Shown here in pieces: positions 5,701 through 10,535 of a stretch of 10,535 bases of DNA. The stretch is from NCBI GenBank assembly GCA_017425745.1, contig JAFOXT010000438.1:1-10535 (forward strand), in the 5' to 3' direction. The position numbers were made by a program, and so were the translations under genes. This DNA comes from Clostridia bacterium (GTDB lineage Bacteria; Bacillota; Clostridia; Oscillospirales; Acutalibacteraceae). The notes below the pieces were generated by a model. It did no database searches. It was given only the letters and a program-made list of their open reading frames with translations, and was not told the DNA's origin. How positions within the stretch are numbered: the first letter of the stretch is position 1; every line of letters begins with the position of its first letter.

Positions 5701-7845
5701 ATGATTAAACAAAACGGCAGAACCATACATCTTATGGGTAAAGAAGTAAGCTATGTAATGGTTATTAACAATGACGGCGACCTTATTAACTTCCATATGG
5801 GCAAGAAAATTGCCGACAGAGATTATGCTTCAATGAAGGAACAGTGGGCTGAGGGCTGCGGCATGATGTCCAACACAATTGCTCTTGATGTTTATCCTCA
5901 GGAGTATCCCTCATACGGTCTTTCAGACCTCAGAAATCCTGCTTATCAGATAGTCAATAAGTTCGGTCACCCCAATGCAAAGCTTACAGTCAGGGATATT
6001 ATTATCCACGAAAACGAGGTTGTAAAGGTTAAGGATATGCCCTCACTTTATAAGGGCGACTGCAAGGCAGACACTCTTGAGGTTGTTCTTTACGATGAAG
6101 CAATTGAATTTGAGGCTCATCTCTACTATACGGTTTTTGAAAATTACAATGTAATTGCACGTCACGCTGTGCTCATTAACAAGGCTGATGAGGATATTGA
6201 GCTTTCAAGTGCTTATTCAATGTCGCTGGACTTCCCCAGAGCAGATTATGATATGGTTCACTTTGCAGGTGCATGGCTGAGAGAAAGAGATATGATACGC
6301 ACACCCTTACAGCTCGGTGCAAAGGTTGAAGCCTGCAACGCAAGAGGTGCAAGCGGTCATCAGATAAATCCTTTTGCTATGATCTGCTCAAGAGATGCTG
6401 ATGAAAACAACGGTGAGGTTTTCGGTCTGTCACTTGTTTACAGCGGTAACCATTCAACTGTTGCAACTGTTGACCAGTTCGGCTTCCTAAGAGTTCAGCA
6501 GGGTATCAACCCGCTGTCATTCCGTTGGATTCTTAAAAAGGACGAAGAGTTCTGCACTCCCCAGAGCATTATCTGCTATTCAGACAAGGGCTTCGGTAAA
6601 ATGTCAAGAGATATGCACGATGTTGTGCGTAACAACATTATGACAAGTGCTTTTACTCATAAGGAAAGACCTATCCTTATAAACAACTGGGAAGGAACTT
6701 ACTTTGATTTCAACGAAAAGAAGCTTCTTGCAATTGCCAAAAAGGCACAGAAGGTGGGTATTGAGCTCTTTGTTCTTGATGACGGTTGGTTCGGACAGAG
6801 AAACGACGACCACAGAGGTCTCGGTGACTGGTTTGTTAATAAGAAAAAGCTTCCAAGCGGTATTGACGGACTTGCAGAAAAGGTGAACAAGCTTGATATG
6901 AAGTTCGGTCTCTGGTTTGAGCCTGAAATGGTTAATCCCGACTCAGATCTTTACAGAGCACATCCCGATTGGGCAGTAAAAATTCCTGAACGCACACCTG
7001 TTGAAATCCGTCAGCAGCTTGTTCTTGACCTTACAAAGCCTGAGGTGCGTGACTATATTGTAAAGGCAGTAAGCGACATTCTCAGCACTGCTAACATTGA
7101 GTATGTAAAATGGGATATGAACCGTCAGATTACAGATATGCCATGTCTCGGATACAACCATAAGTACACTCTCGGCTTCTATGATATTATGCACAGAATT
7201 GTAACCGCCTTCCCGAACATTCTTTTTGAAGGCTGTTCATCAGGCGGCGGCAGATACGACCTCGGTGTACTCGCATATATGCCTCAGTTCTGGGCAAGCG
7301 ATAACTCAGATGCAGGCTGCCGCTTTAAAATTCAGTACACAACCTCAATGTGCTATCCCATTTATTCAATCGGCAGCCACGTAACAGCGGTGCCCAACCA
7401 TCAGTGCGGTAGAACAACACGTCTTAAAACAAGAGGTGACGTTGCTTATATGGGTGCTTTCGGCTACGAGCTTGATATTACAAAGTGCACCGACAATGAA
7501 ATCGAGGAAATCAAAGCCCAGGTTGAATTTGAAAAGAAGGTCCGTTCACTTATGTGTGAGGGTGACTTCTACCGTCTTGTAAATCCCTATGAAAGCAACT
7601 ACTGCTCCTGGGAAACAGTTTCAAAGGACAAGAAAAAAGTCTTCCTTTTTGCAGGCAAATCAATGGCAGTTGCCTATGACAAGAATCCGAAGATAAAGCT
7701 TCAGGGTCTTTGCCCCGACAAGCTTTATAAAAACACTGCAACCGGTGAGGTTTACGGCGGCGACCTTCTTATGAACAGAGGTATTGACGTAGGCTTCAAG
7801 GGCGACGATTTCGCAACTCAGGTTATCCTCTTTGAAGAAGCATAA
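5701..7845 (+). CDS. Alpha-galactosidase, glycoside hydrolase family 36
   Basis: A 714-residue cytoplasmic enzyme (no signal peptide) that removes alpha-1,6-galactose from raffinose-type sugars or galactomannan oligosaccharides. Length is normal for tetrameric bacterial GH36 enzymes. An N-terminal beta-sandwich (about 1-330) is followed by the catalytic barrel (about 335-630) and a small beta domain. Visible motifs are LDDGWFG (Asp360, Asp361), GLWFEPEMV, KWDMNR with the expected nucleophile Asp472, CSSGGGR (512-518), and SDNSDA with the expected acid/base Asp534. AAAGGAG at 5687-5693 is 7 bp before the ATG. The gap to the GH3 stop is 24 bp with no terminator, so both are cotranscribed from the promoter at 3172. 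The pairing suggests use of plant-cell-wall or legume oligosaccharides carrying both linkages. Uptake genes are not in the window. The operon ends at the terminator 7847-7881. Confidence 0.95.
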   Translation: MIKQNGRTIHLMGKEVSYVMVINNDGDLINFHMGKKIADRDYASMKEQWAEGCGMMSNTIALDVYPQEYPSYGLSDLRNPAYQIVNKFGHPNAKLTVRDIIIHENEVVKVKDMPSLYKGDCKADTLEVVLYDEAIEFEAHLYYTVFENYNVIARHAVLINKADEDIELSSAYSMSLDFPRADYDMVHFAGAWLRERDMIRTPLQLGAKVEACNARGASGHQINPFAMICSRDADENNGEVFGLSLVYSGNHSTVATVDQFGFLRVQQGINPLSFRWILKKDEEFCTPQSIICYSDKGFGKMSRDMHDVVRNNIMTSAFTHKERPILINNWEGTYFDFNEKKLLAIAKKAQKVGIELFVLDDGWFGQRNDDHRGLGDWFVNKKKLPSGIDGLAEKVNKLDMKFGLWFEPEMVNPDSDLYRAHPDWAVKIPERTPVEIRQQLVLDLTKPEVRDYIVKAVSDILSTANIEYVKWDMNRQITDMPCLGYNHKYTLGFYDIMHRIVTAFPNILFEGCSSGGGRYDLGVLAYMPQFWASDNSDAGCRFKIQYTTSMCYPIYSIGSHVTAVPNHQCGRTTRLKTRGDVAYMGAFGYELDITKCTDNEIEEIKAQVEFEKKVRSLMCEGDFYRLVNPYESNYCSWETVSKDKKKVFLFAGKSMAVAYDKNPKIKLQGLCPDKLYKNTATGEVYGGDLLMNRGIDVGFKGDDFATQVILFEEA

Positions 7846-7846
7846 C

Positions 7847-7881
7847 AAAAAAAGACATCTCCGTCGGAGATGTCTTTTTTT
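7847..7881 (+). terminator. Terminator of the GH3-GH36 operon
   Basis: Ten-bp stem (7853-7862 with 7866-7875), loop GTC, and seven Ts (7875-7881). A matching A-run (7847-7853) extends the stem and gives a T-run on the minus strand, so it can work both ways. Confidence 0.92.
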
Positions 7882-7882
7882 A

Positions 7883-8151
7883 GAGTGGAGTGTTGAGAGT
7901 TAAGAGTGGAGTTGTGGTCGCAGATTTATATATCTGTAACCTATAAGATATAGTCTGCGGAGCAAATTGTGATAAATTTGGTAAAGAGTTAATTTTATCC
8001 GCCTATATAGATGTAAACAATTAAAAGAAAGACCGCCGAGTAAGCAAAGTTACTTTGGCGGACTAATTATTCAATTAAAAACTCATTAAAAACGGATATA
8101 ATCGGAGCGAAGCTCCCTACATCTCCACTCTTAACTCTCAACTTTCAACAC
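7883..8151. repeat. MITE-like element with five-heptad inverted arms
   Basis: This fills most of the 334-bp gene-free gap 7846-8179; no coding region is supported here. Left arm in 7-bp units: GAGTGGA, GTGTTGA, GAGTTAA, GAGTGGA, GTTGTGG. Right arm read on the minus strand from 8151: GTGTTGA, AAGTTGA, GAGTTAA, GAGTGGA, GATGTAG. The arms share a perfect 20-bp inverted repeat (7892-7911 with 8123-8142) in the same register. Inside are a two-part stem (7919-7924 with 7954-7959, and 7929-7935 with 7946-7952), a GGAGC-GAA-GCTCC hairpin (8104-8116), the sequence shared with 1223-1239, and a nested hairpin at 8018-8080. No transposase is present. The element lies exactly between two terminators of convergent genes. 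Confidence 0.75.
8018..8080. repeat. Hairpin flanked by 9-bp direct repeats, nested in the element
   Basis: CAATTAAAA occurs at 8018-8026 and 8072-8080. Between them is a hairpin: CCGCC (8033-8037) with GGCGG (8057-8061), then GAGTAA (8038-8043) with TTACTT (8050-8055), one bulged T and loop GCAAAG. Its right side (TTACTTTGGCGG) resembles the terminator hairpin at 1963-1974 (TTACTTGGCGGG). The direct repeats look like a target duplication, but in AT-rich DNA a 9-mer could recur by chance. Confidence 0.45.
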
Positions 8152-8153
8152 TG

Positions 8154-8180
8154 AAAAAACTCCCTTTCGGGAGTTTTTTT
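8154..8180 (-). terminator. Terminator of the pyruvate kinase gene
   Basis: Stem ACTCCC (8159-8164) with GGGAGT (8169-8174) and loop TTTC, with A/T runs on both sides. On the minus strand it begins directly after the stop codon and ends in a T-run (8159-8154). Confidence 0.88.
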
Positions 8181-9595
8181 CATATAGTTTCAATTTTGAT
8201 AAGGTTTGTATTGCCTGACTGTCCGTTGATGATACCGCCCGTAACAATGAGTCTGTCGCCTTTTTCAAGGTCAAGCACTTTCTTCGTCTCCTTAACCGCT
8301 GAATAGAAAAGAACCTCTGTTGAGGGATATATTTCACCCATTACCGGAGTTACCGCCCAGTTAAGAGCAAGCTTACGCCAGGTCTTTTCATTTACTGTCA
8401 TACCGATAATATCAACAGGTGCTCTGAAGCGTGACACCATTCTTACTGTACTGCCTGAAATTGAGCATACAACAATCGCCTTTGCTTCAAGGTCAATTGA
8501 CATACCGCAGGTTGCGTGGGAAATTGCGTCAACGCTGTTTCTTATCTGAAACTCCGAGGTCAAGAAACGCTTTTTGTAGTTGATTGCATTTTCTGTCTGC
8601 TCGGCAATTCTTGACATTGTTTCAACTGTCAGCACAGGATAGTCACCCATTGCAGTTTCGCCTGAAAGCATAATAGCACTTGTGCCGTCATAAACCGCAT
8701 TTGCAACGTCGGAAATCTCTGCACGGGTAGGTCTGGGATTATGAATCATACTCTCAAGCATTTCTGTTGCAGTGATTACACGTTTGCCGAGAAGACGGCA
8801 TTTTGTAATAAGCTCTTTCTGAATTGCAGGAAGCTGTTCAAAGGGAATTTCTACACCCATATCGCCTCTTGCAATCATAATGCCGTCACATTCGCTGCAG
8901 ATTTCTTCAATATTATCAACACCTGAACGGTTTTCAATTTTTGCAATAATATCAGCTGAAACATCAGGACACTCATTTTTGATAAAGCTCTTTACGTCAA
9001 GCAGATCCTGTTTGCACGATACGAATGAACAAGCAATGAAATCAACATCGTTTTCAAGGCCGAATCTTATGTCACTCTTGTCCTGCTCACTGAGGTAAAT
9101 CTTTTTAAGCACCTTATCAGGAAAGCTCATGCTCTTTCTGTTGGAAATTTCGCCGCCTGCAATTACCTTTGTAACTACGTCAGTGCCGTCAATTTCAATA
9201 ACCTCAAAAATAAGAAGTCCGTTATTTACGAGGATTTTATCACCCTTTTTCATTTCCTTGTAAAGGTCCTCGTAGTTTACTGAAACGCCCTTTTCATCGC
9301 CCAGACTTTCTGTGCATCTGAAAGTAAAGGTATCGCCCTTTGAAAGCATAGCCTTGCCGTCTTTGAACATTCCGATTCTGTATTCGGGTCCTTTTGTGTC
9401 AAGCATTATAGCAATAGGAAGATTCAGCTTTTCTCTCACCTTTTTGATAGTGTTTATTTTTTCAAGATGCTCTTCATGTGTGCCGTGAGAAAAGTTGAGT
9501 CTTGCAACATTCATACCTGCAAGGCAAAGCTCTGAGAGTGTTTTTTCATCTGCACATGCAGGGCCTATGGTACATACAATTTTGGTCTTTCGCAT
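8180..9595 (-). CDS. pyk: Pyruvate kinase
   Basis: Converts phosphoenolpyruvate and ADP to pyruvate and ATP in the last step of glycolysis; cytoplasmic, normally a tetramer. At 471 residues it has the compact form, without the C-terminal PEP-utiliser-like domain of the Bacillus enzyme. Signatures in order: NFSHG (34-38), LDTKGPEYR (65-73), the B domain (about 72-165), KIENRSG (219-225), ARGDMGVEIP (242-251), TATEMLESM (275-283), NPRPTRAEISDVANAVYDGTSAIMLSGETA (from 286), and the C-terminal effector domain with SISGST. Several usually conserved positions differ: Tyr for Ile in GPEIR, Ser for Glu in KIENxEG, and Glu for Gln in TATQML. I cannot tell whether these are common in its clade. GGAGAA at 9606-9611 is 10 bp before the ATG. 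The DUF1893 gene lies 63 bp upstream on the same strand. A TATAAT at 9631-9636 lacks a good -35, so cotranscription is likely. Confidence 0.97.
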   Translation of the reverse strand: MRKTKIVCTIGPACADEKTLSELCLAGMNVARLNFSHGTHEEHLEKINTIKKVREKLNLPIAIMLDTKGPEYRIGMFKDGKAMLSKGDTFTFRCTESLGDEKGVSVNYEDLYKEMKKGDKILVNNGLLIFEVIEIDGTDVVTKVIAGGEISNRKSMSFPDKVLKKIYLSEQDKSDIRFGLENDVDFIACSFVSCKQDLLDVKSFIKNECPDVSADIIAKIENRSGVDNIEEICSECDGIMIARGDMGVEIPFEQLPAIQKELITKCRLLGKRVITATEMLESMIHNPRPTRAEISDVANAVYDGTSAIMLSGETAMGDYPVLTVETMSRIAEQTENAINYKKRFLTSEFQIRNSVDAISHATCGMSIDLEAKAIVVCSISGSTVRMVSRFRAPVDIIGMTVNEKTWRKLALNWAVTPVMGEIYPSTEVLFYSAVKETKKVLDLEKGDRLIVTGGIINGQSGNTNLIKIETI

Positions 9596-9658
9596 TTTAA
9601 ATCAGTTCTCCGTTTATTTTATTCCCGCTTATTATACGGTATTACTTTCACAAATGGG

Positions 9659-10126
9659 TTAACATTCTTTTAAAATGGGTGCTTCCACCCATTTTGCCTT
9701 TGAGGGCTCACAACTGAGGTTAAGTTTTTCTTTCAGAAGCTCAAAAGCTTCTTCAGGGCTTTCTGCCTTTTCCGTTGCCGTTTCCATAGGACAGAAGCCG
9801 TCACCCTTGCGGTTAATTATTGCAGGCACTCTTTCACCGAAGAAATAATTCACCTTATATTTTCTGAGAACCGCTTCAGCCTTTTCACTCAGTACAAAGG
9901 CATAAAGCTCCTCAGGTCTCAGTATAGCATACATAAAAGCAGCCGCCTTGCCCACCACCTTGTCGGCACAGTAAAAGCCTTTCATTGTTCTTTTTTCTTT
10001 CACCATCAGAACAAGGCTGAGAACACCTCTTATGTTGGAAGTATTCACTTCGTCTTCGTTACAATAAACAAGAGCCGCATCATTTTCAAGAAGCAATCTT
10101 TTTGCATTTTCAGTATGTCTGTCCAC
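9659..10126 (-). CDS. DUF1893 domain protein (TM1506-like)
   Basis: A 155-residue cytoplasmic protein of the DUF1893 family. The Thermotoga maritima member TM1506 has a cytidine-deaminase-like fold, but no function is established. Family hallmarks are visible: an N-terminal AKRLLLENDAALVYCN, ADKVVGKAAAFMYAI (54-68) and INRKGDGFCPMETA (104-117), then a helix EEAFELLKEKL. The last 15 residues or so go beyond the core. The start is GTG at 10126, chosen because the alignment begins there and GAGGTGA (10131-10137, minus strand) precedes it, although the 4-bp spacing is short. An in-frame GTG at 10132 is an alternative. It lies directly upstream of pyruvate kinase and is probably cotranscribed, which says little about its role. 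A hairpin overlaps its 3' end. Confidence 0.85.
   Translation of the reverse strand: MDRHTENAKRLLLENDAALVYCNEDEVNTSNIRGVLSLVLMVKEKRTMKGFYCADKVVGKAAAFMYAILRPEELYAFVLSEKAEAVLRKYKVNYFFGERVPAIINRKGDGFCPMETATEKAESPEEAFELLKEKLNLSCEPSKAKWVEAPILKEC
9672..9695 (-). other. Hairpin overlapping the 3' end of the DUF1893 gene
   Basis: AAAATGGGT (9672-9680) and ACCCATTTT (9687-9695) form a perfect 9-bp stem with a 6-nt loop. It ends 10 bp before the stop codon. On the minus strand only TTTT then AAAAG follows, so it is a poor terminator. It may be a partial terminator, or protect the 3' end of a processed message, between DUF1893 and pyk. Confidence 0.4.
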
Positions 10127-10160
10127 ACCTTCACCTCACATTACAGCCTTTACTCTGTAA

Positions 10161-10181
10161 TTTTACATTATAATGTCAAAA
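10161..10181 (-). promoter_or_regulatory. Palindrome overlapping a TATAAT -10 box upstream of DUF1893
   Basis: ACATTATAATGT (10165-10176) is a perfect 12-bp palindrome. It extends to 9 of 10 matched pairs over 10161-10180. On the minus strand it contains TATAAT (10167-10172), a plausible -10 for DUF1893-pyk. No -35 has good spacing: TTGTTG is 13 bp away and TTGAAA 23 bp. The dyad could be a repressor site on the -10. It faintly recalls Fur/PerR-type TTATAAT half-sites, but the match is not good enough to name a regulator. Confidence 0.35.
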
Positions 10182-10218
10182 TATTCAACAACTTTTTTCA
10201 ATTTTGCGCTTTAATGTG

Positions 10219-10247
10219 TTGCATTTTGTTGCGTTTCGGTGTATAAT
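10219..10247 (+). promoter_or_regulatory. Sigma-A promoter of the ridA-type gene
   Basis: TTGCAT (10219-10224), a 17-bp spacer and TATAAT (10242-10247). A second TATAAT at 10256-10261 lacks a good -35. The predicted start near 10254 gives a leader of about 87 nt. Confidence 0.65.
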
Positions 10248-10269
10248 TAACGAATTATAATGGAGTTTA

Positions 10270-10318
10270 ATATCCTCTGACTTGAAAATTCTTGTTTTGC
10301 TAAGATTTTCATGGATAT
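10270..10318 (+). other. Structured leader RNA upstream of the ridA-type gene
   Basis: The inner stem is TGAAAAT-t-CTT (10283-10293) with AAGATTTTCA (10302-10311): ten pairs, one bulged T, loop GTTTTGCT. An outer stem pairs ATATCC (10270-10275) with GGATAT (10313-10318). It ends 6 nt before the ribosome site (10325-10331) and leaves that site free. I recognise no known riboswitch; it may only stabilise the message or present the start site. Confidence 0.45.
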
Positions 10319-10340
10319 CTCTATAAAGGAGTTTACAATT

Positions 10341-10535
10341 ATGAGTAAAGTAATTTTCACAGAAAACGCACCCGCAGCAATCGGTCCTTATTCTCAGGCA
10401 ATTGCTTCAGGCAACATTCTTTTTGCTTCAGGTCAGATTCCCATCAACCCCAAGACAGGCGCAGTTGAAGCTGAAGATATCAAGGGTCAGACAAAGCAGG
10501 TATGCGAAAATATTGTTGCCGTACTCACAGAGGCA
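10341..10535 (+). CDS. ridA: RidA/YjgF/UK114-family enamine-imine deaminase, C-terminus outside window
   Basis: The first 65 residues of a protein usually about 125 long. RidA hydrolyses reactive enamine/imine intermediates such as 2-aminoacrylate to keto acids, protecting PLP enzymes; it works as a cytoplasmic trimer. The family N-terminus is plain: ENAPAAIGPYSQAI (IGPYSQA motif), then LFASGQIPINPKTGAV and the helix starting QTKQVCENIVAVL. The catalytic arginine and C-terminal signature lie beyond the window, so the subfamily cannot be checked. AAAGGAG at 10325-10331 is 9 bp before the ATG. The gene diverges from DUF1893-pyk and has its own promoter and a folded leader. Confidence 0.93.
   Translation, partial: MSKVIFTENAPAAIGPYSQAIASGNILFASGQIPINPKTGAVEAEDIKGQTKQVCENIVAVLTEA

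Noticed and set aside
7919..7959. Riboswitch or small RNA within the element's paired segment.
   Set aside because: It lies downstream of a terminator between convergent genes, has no promoter that I can see, and matches no known RNA family.
7883..8151. CRISPR array or phage attachment site as an explanation for the repeated sequence.
   Set aside because: Units are 7 bp without spacers, arms are inverted, and no cas, integrase or tRNA gene is near.
9631..9636. TATAAT on the minus strand as a separate pyk promoter.
   Set aside because: No -35 at workable spacing; the nearest TTGTGA is 11 bp away and there is no extended -10.

Overview
The window looks like chromosome from a low-to-moderate G+C Gram-positive anaerobe of class Clostridia, most likely a gut or rumen member of the Oscillospirales/Ruminococcus group. 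The reasons are strong AAAGGAGG-type ribosome sites, consensus TTGAnn-17-TATAAT promoters, intrinsic terminators, a YlmC/YmxH-type PRC-barrel protein typical of spore-forming lineages, and cytoplasmic glycosidases of families GH3 and GH36. The lineage is inferred from style and gene content, not from a marker gene.

Layout. (1) 1-1144, +: 3' part of a family I.5-type lipase, ending in a strong terminator. (2) 1349-1855, +: small multi-pass membrane protein of unknown function with its own promoter. (3) 2035-2697 and 2810-3103, -: a secreted protein of unknown function and a PRC-barrel protein. (4) 3232-7845, +: a two-gene sugar operon, GH3 beta-glucosidase-type enzyme then GH36 alpha-galactosidase, 24 bp apart, with a near-consensus promoter and a strong terminator. 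(5) 8180-10126, -: pyruvate kinase preceded by a DUF1893 protein. (6) 10341-end, +: start of a RidA/YjgF enamine deaminase with a structured leader, divergent from DUF1893.

How they fit together. The GH3/GH36 pair would remove beta-linked glucose and alpha-linked galactose from imported plant oligosaccharides, feeding glycolysis, whose last step is pyruvate kinase. No transporter or regulator for the operon lies in the window. RidA and DUF1893 are housekeeping or accessory metabolic genes. No phage, defence, CRISPR, tRNA or rRNA genes were seen.

The most unusual content is between genes. Three intergenic spaces (about 1178-1239, 1853-2027, 7883-8151) carry MITE-like elements whose arms are tandem 7-bp units. 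Heptad sequence differs from locus to locus, but within a two-armed element both arms carry the same heptads in inverted orientation. Two loci share a conserved 17-nt junction. The copies sit directly against terminators or a stop codon. This is the best candidate here for an undescribed system, of repeat type rather than protein type.
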